Source: Butyrivibrio sp. NC2002 (lineage in GTDB: Bacteria; Bacillota; Clostridia; Lachnospirales; Lachnospiraceae). Taken from it: a DNA stretch of 64,000 nucleotides. This document shows positions 25,507 through 34,741 of the stretch, piece after piece. The DNA lies in the NCBI RefSeq assembly GCF_000702265.1, contig NZ_JNKZ01000010.1:62001-126000 (forward strand), written 5' to 3'. The position numbers and the translations under genes were made by a program. Under the pieces are notes generated by a model. That model saw only the letters and a list, made by a program, of their open reading frames with translations, made no database searches and had not been told where the DNA came from. Position 1 is the stretch's first letter; every line of letters starts with the position of its first letter.

Positions 25507-26582
25507 GAAAACCTCTTGTATTCATCTATGCTGTAATCACTGAATTTAGCGCCTTTTACAAAATAGTCATTTGCAAGGTCAATTAGCGGAAACAGCATTA
25601 TTGCACCTGTCCCCTCACCAAGAGCCATATCGCCGTCTATATAAGGCTTAAGGCCAAGAGCTTTAAGCGCCAGCATATTTCCCACTTCTCTTCCTCTGTG
25701 GGAAGCTATGCAGAAATTCGCAGCTCCCTGTACCAGCTTCTCGGCAACAACTGCCGCGGTAGAACTAATTATCCCATCAAGTACAACAGGAACATGATAT
25801 ATCCCGCAACCGATGATCAGCCCGCAAAGAGCGGCTATATCAAGTCCTCCAAGGCACATCAGTATATTAAAAGCCCTTTCCTTTTCATCGGAAATGCTAT
25901 CAAAATCGTATTTAGAGATGCCTTCCCTGATCACTGCCTTTTTCCTCAAAAGGCCTTCATCATCAAGGCCTGCACCTCTTCCTGTTATTTCATCGCTATC
26001 TATGCGAAGGATCGCCGACAAAACAGCGGCGGAGGTGGTGGTATTACCTATTCCCATCTCGCCCGTGGCGAGGATGTCATATCCCCTGCCTTTCAGCTCT
26101 TTTACAAGGTTCATTCCGGTCTCTATAGCAAGGCACACTTCTGCGCTAACCATCGCAGGTTCCTTAAGGAAATTCCTCGTTCCGTTGTTTATCTTGGCAT
26201 ATTTGATCCCATATATATCTTCACTTGATGCAATCCCCACATCCACGGGGATAACGTCAACTTTTGCCGATTTTCCCAGAGTATTTGCTGTACTTATTCC
26301 GCTTCCAAGGGCTTTTGCTACGGCAAAAGTAACGTCCTGTCCGCACTGTGAGACACCCTCTTCAACAATTCCGTTATCTGCGCAGAATATCACAGCCGCT
26401 CTGTTTTCAACCCTGGGAAAATATGTGCCTTCTATAGCCGCAAGAGTGCATATCAGGTCTTCAAAATCGCCAAAGCCGTCAAGTGGCTTGGACAGGCCAT
26501 CCCAGGCCTTTTTGCACTGCTCATAATATGTGACATCCGGTTTTTGTATTTTTAATCTAAACAATAATTCTTTTGTAAGCAT
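25503..26582 (-). CDS. cobT: Nicotinate-nucleotide--dimethylbenzimidazole phosphoribosyltransferase
   Basis: The 359-residue enzyme activates the lower-ligand base to alpha-ribazole phosphate using nicotinate mononucleotide. Family motifs are VIFCADNGIVEEGVSQ, GEMGIGNTTTSAAV, GRGAGLDDEGL, SSTAAVVAEKL and ALGEGTGAIM, in which Glu323 is the expected catalytic base. The base it activates need not be dimethylbenzimidazole; no bluB or bza gene for making that base is in the window. It lies 17 bp after cbiA. Confidence 0.94.
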   Translation of the reverse strand: MLTKELLFRLKIQKPDVTYYEQCKKAWDGLSKPLDGFGDFEDLICTLAAIEGTYFPRVENRAAVIFCADNGIVEEGVSQCGQDVTFAVAKALGSGISTANTLGKSAKVDVIPVDVGIASSEDIYGIKYAKINNGTRNFLKEPAMVSAEVCLAIETGMNLVKELKGRGYDILATGEMGIGNTTTSAAVLSAILRIDSDEITGRGAGLDDEGLLRKKAVIREGISKYDFDSISDEKERAFNILMCLGGLDIAALCGLIIGCGIYHVPVVLDGIISSTAAVVAEKLVQGAANFCIASHRGREVGNMLALKALGLKPYIDGDMALGEGTGAIMLFPLIDLANDYFVKGAKFSDYSIDEYKRFS

Positions 26583-26599
26583 CCATTCTTCCTGCCTGT

Positions 26600-28042
26600 T
26601 TAGTTGTATTCGCGCGTATTTATCTGTAAAAATCTATCTATGAACGCCTCGCAGGAAGGGTAGTAAAGATGCGCAAATCCTGCAAATACATTCCCTTTTT
26701 GCCTGTATCCCTGCCAGGAGCGGTTTTTCCCGGGCTTACTTATATTGCATACGCAGCCGTTATCCGAGGTGTCATAGTAGTGAAATTCGTGCGCGCGAAC
26801 TATTTCATTATCGCACAAATAAGGATTTTTCTCACTCGCTATTACATTGACGTAGCCAAAGTGTGAAAGTTTTCCCGTGTAGTGCGATTTTCCGGAGAAA
26901 ATTCCCGTCATTTTGTGCTCTTTTCCATCCATATCCGTAAGGCTTTCCAACAGATATAGAAATCCGCCGCATTCTGCAAGTATTGGCATACCTGCATTTG
27001 CAGCTGCTCTTATGCTACGCATCATTGACGTATTCTGTGCAAGATCTGCCGCATAGAGCTCAGGATATCCTCCGCCTATTATAAGCCTTGATACATCGGG
27101 GATTTGTTTGTCATGTATAGGAGAAAAGGGGACTATTTCTGCGCCTTTTTCCTTCAAAAGGTCCAGATTTGCTTCATAATAAAAAGAAAAAGCTTCATCC
27201 ATCGCTATACCGATGCGGATTTTCTCAGACGGCATATTCTCTTTTCCTGAATCTGTGAGTGCATTATTATCTGTATATTGATAGTTTGTGCTTGTTATTA
27301 TGTGTCCATTTTGGTTCCTGAGTCCCTCAGCTTCCCAATATCCGGCTATTTCAATCAGCTTTGTAATATCAAGATGCTCTTCCAGCTTTTCAGAAACCCT
27401 GTCGATCTCATCAAGAACTTCCGGAATCTCAGACGGCATAATAAGCCCCAGATGTCTGCTCGCTATAGATAGATCTTTTATGGGAGGAAGATATCCCAGT
27501 ACCTTGGTTTTAACGGCATTTTCAACTGCTTCTATGATCGTATCCGCAATCATAGGAGATAGATTGTTTAATATTATGCCTTTTATCCTGCCTTCTATCC
27601 TACCTTCCATGTCGTAGTCGCAAAAGCCCTTTACAAGCGGTATGACAGAATGACTCATGCCCTTACAATTAACTACAAGTATTATGGGTAGCCCTGTTAT
27701 TTCGGATATTTCATAGGAAGATCCCTTGTAGGATGAAGCTCCGCTTCCGTCAAACAGCCCCATAACGCCTTCTGCAACGCATATATCCCTGCCGAGGGCG
27801 CCTTTACTTAGCTCACTTTTTATGCCATCTTCTCCTGCAAGGAAAATGTCCAGATTTCTTGCAGGAATACCAAGTACCTTTTTATGAAACATCGGATCTA
27901 TGTAGTCCGGCCCGCATTTAAAGGATGCAGGTTTATAGCCCTTTTTTTCAAGAATCCGCAAAAGGGCGCACGTGATCAGGGTCTTTCCGCTACCACTCGA
28001 TGTTGCTCCTACTAAAAAGCCCAAAAAATTCTTATCCTGCAT
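26600..28042 (-). CDS. cbiA: Cobyrinic acid a,c-diamide synthase
   Basis: The 480-residue amidotransferase amidates the a and c carboxylates of cobyrinic acid using glutamine and ATP. The N-terminal dethiobiotin synthetase-like ATPase domain has GATSSGSGKT (about residues 12-21) and KCGPDYIDPMFH. The C-terminal class I glutamine amidotransferase domain has GGGYPELYA and AECGGFLYL, where the Cys is the nucleophile, and EFHYYD near the end holds the partner His. It overlaps the cbiJ-E-T gene by 11 bp. All key residues are present. Confidence 0.93.
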   Translation of the reverse strand: MQDKNFLGFLVGATSSGSGKTLITCALLRILEKKGYKPASFKCGPDYIDPMFHKKVLGIPARNLDIFLAGEDGIKSELSKGALGRDICVAEGVMGLFDGSGASSYKGSSYEISEITGLPIILVVNCKGMSHSVIPLVKGFCDYDMEGRIEGRIKGIILNNLSPMIADTIIEAVENAVKTKVLGYLPPIKDLSIASRHLGLIMPSEIPEVLDEIDRVSEKLEEHLDITKLIEIAGYWEAEGLRNQNGHIITSTNYQYTDNNALTDSGKENMPSEKIRIGIAMDEAFSFYYEANLDLLKEKGAEIVPFSPIHDKQIPDVSRLIIGGGYPELYAADLAQNTSMMRSIRAAANAGMPILAECGGFLYLLESLTDMDGKEHKMTGIFSGKSHYTGKLSHFGYVNVIASEKNPYLCDNEIVRAHEFHYYDTSDNGCVCNISKPGKNRSWQGYRQKGNVFAGFAHLYYPSCEAFIDRFLQINTREYN

Positions 28043-30116
28043 TTTCCGCCGCCTTATCGCTACTTATTGTAATAATGTAAATCGGATTTCCTGCATCAGC
28101 CATGTGATAATTCCCCACATGCCTGTATCCGGTAATACTTACCATGGTTATGTCAGGCTCTGTAATCCCAAGCTTTTTTGCGGCTTCCAGAGTCTCAGTC
28201 AGGGTCTCTAGTGTTATGCAGTTTATGACTATCCTTGTCCTGTCATTCTTATTAAGGACTGCCGCTAAGATCTCTCCTAATCTGCCGCCGCTTCCACCTA
28301 TAAATACATGAGTCGGAGCCTGCAGATCATTTAAAGCTGTTGGGGCTTCGCCCTCTACTATCTGCATATTTTCCAAGAAAAACTTATCGCGATTTTTTTG
28401 TAAAAGCTGCAGAGCATCCTTATTTTTCTCAATTGAATATACCTTTATATCTGGTGAATGAAGAGCTGCTTCAACAGATACAGAGCCTGTTCCGGCTCCT
28501 ATATCGTAAAAAACCGCATCAGAAGTGAGCTTAAGCCTTCGCATGGATAATGCCCGTACTTCTTCCTTAGTCATAGGAGTCTTGCCCCTGATAAGGTCAT
28601 TGTCTGATACAACACTTTCCAAAGGCGCTTTGCGTGCAGCCTGATTATTTATGTAAAGAAGGCATTTCCCCTCCGAAAATACCGCTAAATCGTCTTCTTT
28701 TGCTATCTTAGCAATTTTCTCAGAAGCCGTTCCAAGGTCTATTCCCGCTATTATCCTGATCTCTTCATATTCTTCCTTTAAACTGAGAATATTTTTGCAG
28801 ATAGATGCTGCATGATCACAATTTGATGGAAGTACTATCAGCTCTTTTTCCTGCACCGCATAGCCTGTGACATTACATTCTCTTCCGTGAGCACTCACTA
28901 TATGCACATCTTCAAGGCTAAGACCCAGCTTTCCGGCAAATAGCGAAACAGAAGAAATACCTGATATCTTTTTTACCGTGTAACCGTTTTTAAGAAAAAT
29001 TGGCTCTGCCTTCTTTGCTCCGCTGCATAGACTTATATCTCCGGAAAAAACAACCAGCGGATTGGTAAACCCAGGGTTTTCATCAAGATATTTAAGTATT
29101 TTATCTCCCTGATACCATACTTTTACAGGCACAGTAACTTCTAAAAGCCTTGAAACAACAGACTCTGCGCCAAATATGATATCCGCCTTACCTATAGCTT
29201 CTCTTAGCTCACTTGTAAAATAAAGGCGATCTCCGGGGCCTATTCCCGCAAGGGTAATTGTCTTGTCTTTGTGCCCTGATGAGGTATCAAGTGTGTCCGA
29301 AACAGGGTCTTTTATATCGGTATAATCCGCAGTTTTTAGCAGTATATCGATTATTTCTTCGAGTAGGTAGCTTTCCTCTTGCTTATTTTTCTCCGGATTA
29401 CGTATAATTATTGCTTTAATTCCGCACTTCATGGAGGCTTTAATTTTTTCATCAAATCCCCCTGTCCTGCCGCTTTCCTTTGTTACAATAACACTCGCTT
29501 TTATTTCTCTGATAAGAGCTATGTTCATTTCTTCGGAAAACGGACCCTGCATTGCAATTATCTGTTTTCCTGTAAGTCCTGCCTCTTTGCATTTTTTCAG
29601 GCTATCCTCGTTAGGAAGGACCCTGGCATATATGCTTGCGCGGTTTTTTATATTTTCTGTCAGAGTATTTAAGTCCTTACTTCCTGTAAAAAAGAGGATG
29701 TTTCCGTTAATTTTGCCGCTTTTTTCCGCATCTCCCAAAATCCTTGCAGCTTCTGTCATGTCGCCTGCATAGGTTATGTTGTCATCTTCATATTCTTTCA
29801 TGGAGGTGTCACGTAAAAGGCGCAGATATTTTGCTCCTGCTATCTCGCAGGCTTCTTTTATCTGCTTTGATACATCTATGGCAAAGGGGTGCGTCGCATC
29901 GACAACCGTAAGATATCCTTCTTTCTCCATGATATCTGCCATTTCCCCGGCGTTCTTTTTGCCGACAAAGAGGTTAGTTTCGCCATCTTTTTCCTCTATT
30001 TCCCGGCCATAGGAAGTGGCAACACTGACTGCATGCGGGATGTTTTCTTTTTTAAGGCATTCTGCAAGCAGCCGACCTTCAGTTGTTCCTCCAAAAATCA
30101 AAATCTTATTTTTCAC
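28032..30116 (-). CDS. cbiJET: CbiJ-CbiE-CbiT trifunctional fusion of corrin synthesis
   Basis: The 694-residue protein joins three enzymes that are usually separate. Residues ~1-255 are CbiJ, cobalt-precorrin-6A reductase (ILIFGGTTEGRLLAECL, DATHPFA, TGSKDL). Residues ~288-495 are CbiE, the C5 methyltransferase (ITLAGIGPGDRLYFT, FSGDISLCSGA, SAHGREC). Residues ~505-694 are CbiT, the C15 methyltransferase and decarboxylase (YDIGAGTGSVSVEAAL, IGGSGGRLGE). CbiE-CbiT fusions are common (CobL type); CbiJ at the front is rarer. The three act in near-consecutive steps, so channelling is plausible. It overlaps cbiH upstream and cbiA downstream by about 11 bp each. Confidence 0.9.
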   Translation of the reverse strand: MKNKILIFGGTTEGRLLAECLKKENIPHAVSVATSYGREIEEKDGETNLFVGKKNAGEMADIMEKEGYLTVVDATHPFAIDVSKQIKEACEIAGAKYLRLLRDTSMKEYEDDNITYAGDMTEAARILGDAEKSGKINGNILFFTGSKDLNTLTENIKNRASIYARVLPNEDSLKKCKEAGLTGKQIIAMQGPFSEEMNIALIREIKASVIVTKESGRTGGFDEKIKASMKCGIKAIIIRNPEKNKQEESYLLEEIIDILLKTADYTDIKDPVSDTLDTSSGHKDKTITLAGIGPGDRLYFTSELREAIGKADIIFGAESVVSRLLEVTVPVKVWYQGDKILKYLDENPGFTNPLVVFSGDISLCSGAKKAEPIFLKNGYTVKKISGISSVSLFAGKLGLSLEDVHIVSAHGRECNVTGYAVQEKELIVLPSNCDHAASICKNILSLKEEYEEIRIIAGIDLGTASEKIAKIAKEDDLAVFSEGKCLLYINNQAARKAPLESVVSDNDLIRGKTPMTKEEVRALSMRRLKLTSDAVFYDIGAGTGSVSVEAALHSPDIKVYSIEKNKDALQLLQKNRDKFFLENMQIVEGEAPTALNDLQAPTHVFIGGSGGRLGEILAAVLNKNDRTRIVINCITLETLTETLEAAKKLGITEPDITMVSITGYRHVGNYHMADAGNPIYIITISSDKAAENAG

Positions 30117-30846
30117 TTAAGTATCCTCTTTGCGTCACCATCATTCCGCCCAGATTCTGTGTCGATGAGTTACCGATAAAAACTGTTGTAAACATATCTG
30201 CCTTATACTCTTTGAGATCATAGAGGTTCATGATCCCATACTCTTCGTTATCTCGTCCTATATTTCTCGCAATACCGCATATAGTTTTCAAGCCTCTCTC
30301 TGCCAGTATTATCTTACAGGCATGCTCAAGGTAGCCCGCTCTGCTCCTACTTTCAGGGTTATATAGGACGATCACCATATCTGTTTTTGCTGCAGCTTTG
30401 AGCCTCTCTTCTATAACTTCCATGGGAGTTAGTCTGTCGCTTAAGCTTATTACGCAGAAATCATGTATGAGAGGCGCACCAAGCAGTGCTGCACCGCTTA
30501 GAGCAGCTGTAACTCCGGGGATCACCTGTACCGATATATCGTCATAGTCTCTTGCCATACTTATTGCAAGACCGGCAAGTCCGTATACTCCGGCATCTCC
30601 GCTGCAGATAAGGGCAACATCGCTTCCTTTTACAGCTGTATCAAGTGCCATGCGCACTCTCTTTTCCTCTCCCATCATTGGAGTTTCGATGTATTCTTTT
30701 TCCGGGTAAAAGGGTCTGACCAGATCACAATATACCGTGTATCCGGCTATATGACTGCACTTTTCAAGAACCTTCTGCGCCCGGATCGTCATATCGTCCA
30801 TTCCCCCGGGTCCTATACCTACTACATACAATTTTCCCTTAGCCAT
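30106..30846 (-). CDS. cbiH: Precorrin-3B/cobalt-precorrin-3 C17-methyltransferase
   Basis: The 246-residue S-adenosylmethionine enzyme methylates C17 and contracts the tetrapyrrole ring. Family motifs are VVGIGPGGMDDMT at the N-terminus, ICSGDAGVYGLAG, VIPGVTAALSGAALLGAPLIHDFCVISLSD, and the C-terminal VFIGNSST. Canonical length is ~240 residues. Its start overlaps cbiG by 8 bp, and CbiG acts in the steps after CbiH and CbiF. Confidence 0.93.
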   Translation of the reverse strand: MAKGKLYVVGIGPGGMDDMTIRAQKVLEKCSHIAGYTVYCDLVRPFYPEKEYIETPMMGEEKRVRMALDTAVKGSDVALICSGDAGVYGLAGLAISMARDYDDISVQVIPGVTAALSGAALLGAPLIHDFCVISLSDRLTPMEVIEERLKAAAKTDMVIVLYNPESRSRAGYLEHACKIILAERGLKTICGIARNIGRDNEEYGIMNLYDLKEYKADMFTTVFIGNSSTQNLGGMMVTQRGYLSEK

Positions 30847-31939
30847 TTATTTCAAGCTCCATTATTCCTGCAGCGAAGGTCATTCCTTCCTCTGCTGTCT
30901 TTTTTACCAGTATTTTTTTGCATCCACAGGCCATAACCGCCCTCTCGCAGACATTGTCTGTGCCTGTCGTCTTTTCTACAAAAGGCGACTTAGTAAAATC
31001 GCCCTCCTGCGCCATCAGTTCCTCTGCGGAAAAAGTTTTAAACGGCACACCAAGATGCTCTGATAGCTGGTTCAAACATGGTTCGCTCCTCTTTAGATCA
31101 ATTGAAGCGATAGCCTTAATACTTCTTAGGTCAAGACCTGCTTCCGACATCTTTTCCTTGCAAAATGCGCATATTTTTTCAAAAGAGATGCCTTTTTTGC
31201 AGCCAAGTCCTATCACAATGCATTTGGGGATAAGGACTGGAATGTTTTCATCTGATATGGCAGGACTTATCAAAAATTCGTTTGTTTTTTGGTAGGTGTT
31301 ATCATGATCCATGTCCCCGGTATTCAAAAAACCATTCAGGTGGATAAAATCCTTAAATCGCTCATCTATTCTGCATTTCGGTCTTATGTCTTCATCCTTT
31401 AAAAGAGAGGCGGTATATTCTTTTGCCTTCTTCATATCGGAGATTATCAGATTATTTTTTGTCGCAAAAACGTCAATTGCAAATTTCCCTTCGATATCAG
31501 AAGCCGTGGTTATGACTGCCTCTGCTCCCAGTAGGCTTGCTATAAGCCTTGCAGCTTCCACTCCTCCTCCGATATGCCCGGAGAGGATAGGAATCACATA
31601 TTTTCCGGCTTCATCTATCACAATTACAGCAGGGTCCTGTGTTTTGTCCCGTAAATGCCCTGAGATCGCCCTTACAGCTATTCCGGCAGCTCCTATAAAG
31701 ACCAGGATATTTCCCTTAACAAAGCATTTCTTTACCCATTCTCCCAGGTCTGAGCTGGATTCTGTGTATTTATCTGTATGCTCCCCTTCGGATTCATCCT
31801 GACAAGTGGGACTGTCTATTACTTTTTTTCCGTCTGAGAAAACTTCCTGAATTAGTAGTTTTCTGAGCCGTATCATAAGCCGTCGTCCATTGTCGGTAAA
31901 ACATATAAATTTATAGTTTAAAGCCTCAGTTATCTCCAT
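30839..31939 (-). CDS. cbiG: Cobalt-precorrin-5A hydrolase
   Basis: The 366-residue protein opens the delta-lactone of cobalt-precorrin-5A and releases acetaldehyde, the hallmark of the anaerobic route. The middle domain has FIGAAGIAVRAISGHLRDKTQDPAVIVIDE and ISLLSGHIGGG-like SGHIGGGVEAARLIA. The C-terminal domain has VIGLGCKKGISFEKI, AIASIDLKRSEPCL and FVEKTTGTDNVCERAV. The ATG at 31939 is within the end of the ATPase gene and follows AAGGAAAAG. The N-terminus carries an extended spacer rich in charged residues (about 35-65). Confidence 0.92.
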   Translation of the reverse strand: MEITEALNYKFICFTDNGRRLMIRLRKLLIQEVFSDGKKVIDSPTCQDESEGEHTDKYTESSSDLGEWVKKCFVKGNILVFIGAAGIAVRAISGHLRDKTQDPAVIVIDEAGKYVIPILSGHIGGGVEAARLIASLLGAEAVITTASDIEGKFAIDVFATKNNLIISDMKKAKEYTASLLKDEDIRPKCRIDERFKDFIHLNGFLNTGDMDHDNTYQKTNEFLISPAISDENIPVLIPKCIVIGLGCKKGISFEKICAFCKEKMSEAGLDLRSIKAIASIDLKRSEPCLNQLSEHLGVPFKTFSAEELMAQEGDFTKSPFVEKTTGTDNVCERAVMACGCKKILVKKTAEEGMTFAAGIMELEING

Positions 31940-32972
31940 ACATCTTTTCCTTAAGTTTCTTTATCACTTTGGCATAGTTATCTCTATCATGCGGGAAAGT
32001 GCAGTCTTTGCAGTTTTTTGCGCCTTTTTTCGTATATGTGTAGCTTCCTCCGCAGTCCTCAATGTCGTACAGAGGGCAATAGCAGAACAAGCAGCTGAAT
32101 TTCTCCTCCGGCAGTTTATGGCACGGATAGTATTCGCACTCTTTATTTAGAAAATACGCAGAATGTCTCTCTTTTTTATCCGGTTCAGGGCTAGTATCCC
32201 TATTTTTATCTGCAGCGAAGCGGTAGGATGCCAGAGAGCCTTTGACCCTCTCATACATATCATCATTCATTCTGTAGAGATCCTTTAAAAGGTTTTCCCC
32301 TATTACTTCTGCGGGAAACTTGCACATAGCATTCCCGTTATCATCTATCAGAAGGAGCCTGTCTGATATTTCAAAAGCATGCTCAAGTTCATGAATAGAC
32401 ATGATGATCGTGATGCCTTTTTTGGACAGCTTTCGCAGTACATCCATCAACTCGATCCTGTACCTGATGTCGAGATAAGAAGTGGGCTCATCCATGATAA
32501 GATACTCCGGATCCTGGCAGATAGCCCTTGCAATAAGGCTTCTTTGCTTCTGCCCGTCGCTTAGCGCATCAAACGGTTTATCTTTGCATTTTTGTAGATT
32601 CATAAGCGTTATTGCGTTATCTGCGGCAGCAAGATCCTCGCTTCGAAATCTGCCCACTGCGTCTGTGTATGGATGTCTACCTGCAAGAACAACATCAAGA
32701 CATGTCATATACTGAGGATTTATCCTCTGCGTGGTCACGATTGAAATCTTTTTTGACAGTTCTTTTAAAGGCATTCTTTTTATATCGTCTCTGCCGATAT
32801 AAACTGTGCCTCCCATCATAGAGAGCTGCCCGGAAATAGTCTTTAGCAGAGTCGACTTTCCGCCTCCGTTTGGCCCGATGACAGATATTATTTCGCCCTT
32901 TTTTATATCAAGGCTAAGCTCATTAACTATTATGTTTTTCCCATAACCTGCTTTAACTTTCTCAAGCCTCAT
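31926..32972 (-). CDS. Corrinoid-type ABC transporter ATPase with C-terminal Cys-rich domain
   Basis: The 348-residue protein has a FecE/BtuD-type ATPase (about 1-235) with Walker A GPNGGGKST, signature LSDGQKQR, Walker B YLIMDEPTS and the H-loop IHELEHA. After a charged linker there is a second domain (about 278-345) with eight cysteines in CEYYPCHK, CLFCYCPLY, CGG and CKDC. This matches the small Zn-finger-like family (COG2158) that is often encoded next to cobalamin genes, here fused to the transporter ATPase. It overlaps the permease gene by 11 bp. The ATPase would power import of a corrinoid or its precursor; the added domain may bind metal. Confidence 0.88.
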   Translation of the reverse strand: MRLEKVKAGYGKNIIVNELSLDIKKGEIISVIGPNGGGKSTLLKTISGQLSMMGGTVYIGRDDIKRMPLKELSKKISIVTTQRINPQYMTCLDVVLAGRHPYTDAVGRFRSEDLAAADNAITLMNLQKCKDKPFDALSDGQKQRSLIARAICQDPEYLIMDEPTSYLDIRYRIELMDVLRKLSKKGITIIMSIHELEHAFEISDRLLLIDDNGNAMCKFPAEVIGENLLKDLYRMNDDMYERVKGSLASYRFAADKNRDTSPEPDKKERHSAYFLNKECEYYPCHKLPEEKFSCLFCYCPLYDIEDCGGSYTYTKKGAKNCKDCTFPHDRDNYAKVIKKLKEKMYGDN

Positions 32973-33981
32973 GGTTTTTGTGTCTCCTGATGATCATATA
33001 GATTACGATCGGCGCTCCAAGGAGCGATGTGACCGCCGAAATATTAAGCTCTGTAGGTGCAAAAAGAAGTCTCGCAATAAGGTCGCTGAACATGCAAAAT
33101 ATCGCTCCTGCAAGAAACGATGCGGGAATAAGGATTCCTGTCCTCGATGATCTGAGTGCCTCTTTCATGAGGAATGGGACAGCGATCCCGATAAATGATA
33201 CCGGACCTGCAAATGCTGTAACTGTAGCCGCAAGGAGACTTGAAAAGAGGATGATAAGCACTCTGCACAGCTTAATATTGACTCCTACACTCCTTGCGTA
33301 GGTTTCTCCCAATCTGAAGGCATCCAGGTTCTTGCTTAAGAGCATTACAAAAATAAACGATATTCCAACTATTGCAATCGAATAATATACGCCTTCCATA
33401 GATGCCCCGGAAAAGCTTCCCTGCGACCAGCTATGGAGATTCACAATATCAGAATCGTCTGCAAAAGCTATCAAAAAATCGGTAACAGCGCTACAGATAT
33501 AACCTATCATTATTCCTGCTGCAAGAAGTGCTGCCATATTTCTAACTTTTCCGGATATCAGAATGATGAATCCGGTTGCCAGAAGCGCTCCCAGAAAAGC
33601 TGCGCTTATAAGCAGCATCCCTGATGATCTCCCGGTTTTTCCTACAAAAAATATAAGGAAAAGAGCAACAACCATCTTAGCTCCGGAGGATATTCCAAGG
33701 ATATACGGGCCCGCTATCGGATTGGCAAAATAGGTCTGGAGCAGAAATCCCGAGACTGCAAGCGCACCTCCCAGAATAAATGTGAGTATTGCACGGGGAA
33801 GCCTGATATTCATTATTATGTTTTTGGTCTTTTCTTCCACATTGCCGGTAAATAGAGCATTTATCACATCATTCATGCTTACCTTTATATTTCCTATGCA
33901 GATGCTTGCTATAAATGCAGCTGTTAGTAGCACTATGAGTACCGGAAATACTACATATTCTCTGTGTTTTAGTCTATTCAT
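32962..33981 (-). CDS. FecCD/BtuC-type ABC transporter permease
   Basis: The 339-residue protein has about ten membrane helices and the FecCD pattern: IRLPRAILTFILGGALAVSGFLLQTYFANPIAGPYILGISSGA near the N-terminus, and TVTAFAGPVSFIGIAVPF before the C-terminal helices. This family forms the channel of importers for B12, siderophores and heme. The ATG at 33981 overlaps the cbiF stop by 8 bp; the longer frame to 34044 lies inside cbiF. With the preceding ATPase and the binding lipoprotein at 38080-39642 it makes a complete importer split by biosynthetic genes. Confidence 0.88.
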   Translation of the reverse strand: MNRLKHREYVVFPVLIVLLTAAFIASICIGNIKVSMNDVINALFTGNVEEKTKNIIMNIRLPRAILTFILGGALAVSGFLLQTYFANPIAGPYILGISSGAKMVVALFLIFFVGKTGRSSGMLLISAAFLGALLATGFIILISGKVRNMAALLAAGIMIGYICSAVTDFLIAFADDSDIVNLHSWSQGSFSGASMEGVYYSIAIVGISFIFVMLLSKNLDAFRLGETYARSVGVNIKLCRVLIILFSSLLAATVTAFAGPVSFIGIAVPFLMKEALRSSRTGILIPASFLAGAIFCMFSDLIARLLFAPTELNISAVTSLLGAPIVIYMIIRRHKNHEA

Positions 33982-34741
33982 TGAGATTTTTACCCATTCT
34001 GAAACCTGTGCTGAAATCAGGCGCATACAGTCTTGATTTCTCATATCCTGTCTGCTTTACCGTTTCGCCTACGATTATCAGCGCTGTTTTGCTTATTCCA
34101 TATTTTTCTGCTGTTTCGCCAAGTTCCGACAACCTGCACACATATTTTTCCTCGTCATCCCAGGTTGCCTTGTAGACTAACGCACAGGGTGTTTCTGCAT
34201 CCAGACCGGCGCTAAGGAGCCTGTTCTGAAGGCCGGACGCATCCCCCGCAGATAAGAAGAACACCATCGTCGATCCGTGTTTTGCAAGCTCTTCTACAGA
34301 TTCCCTCTCCGGTACAGGGGTTCTCCCTTCCATCCTTGTTATGATCACGCTCTGGCTGATCCCGGGCAGTGTGTATTCCATGTTAAGAGCTGCAGCAGCC
34401 CCGCAAAATGAACTGACTCCCGGAGTAACGTCATAGCCTATGTTTTTTTCATACAAAATATCCATCTGCTCCCTGATAGCACCGTAGATACTGGGGTCAC
34501 CGGTATGCAGTCTGACTGTTGTTTTATTCATGGCTTCTGCTTTCACGATTATTTCTATTACTTCGTTCAGGTCAAGCCTTGCACTGTCGTGTATTTCGCA
34601 GTCTTTTTTTGCATATTTTAAAAGCCCCGGATTAACGAGGGACCCTGCATATATGATCACATCTGCATTTTCTATGAGTTCTTTTCCTCTAAGAGTTATC
34701 AGATCCTCGGCCCCCGGCCCTGCTCCAACAAAGTGAACCAT
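33974..34741 (-). CDS. cbiF: Cobalt-precorrin-4 C11-methyltransferase
   Basis: The 255-residue S-adenosylmethionine-dependent enzyme methylates C11. Motifs are HFVGAGPGAEDLITLRG, YAGSLVNPGLL, the GDPSIYGAIREQM loop, TPGVSSFCGAAAAL and ITRMEGRTPVPE, all typical of CbiF/CobM. GGAGG overlapping the end of cbiD provides the ribosome binding site; the two genes are separated by no bases. The permease gene overlaps its 3' end. Confidence 0.94.
   Translation of the reverse strand: MVHFVGAGPGAEDLITLRGKELIENADVIIYAGSLVNPGLLKYAKKDCEIHDSARLDLNEVIEIIVKAEAMNKTTVRLHTGDPSIYGAIREQMDILYEKNIGYDVTPGVSSFCGAAAALNMEYTLPGISQSVIITRMEGRTPVPERESVEELAKHGSTMVFFLSAGDASGLQNRLLSAGLDAETPCALVYKATWDDEEKYVCRLSELGETAEKYGISKTALIIVGETVKQTGYEKSRLYAPDFSTGFRMGKNLNE

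Noticed and set aside
25813..26526. A 237-codon plus-strand open frame opposite cobT
   Set aside because: It is antisense to a fully conserved cobT, has a composition typical of reversed coding sequence (Ser/Pro/Leu-rich) and no ribosome binding site.
31311..31802. A 163-codon plus-strand open frame opposite cbiG
   Set aside because: It lies wholly within cbiG on the other strand and shows no domain or start signal.
33982..34044. Longer N-terminus for the corrinoid permease
   Set aside because: It would lie inside cbiF, is polar, and the start at 33981 gives a typical permease N-terminus with an 8-bp overlap.
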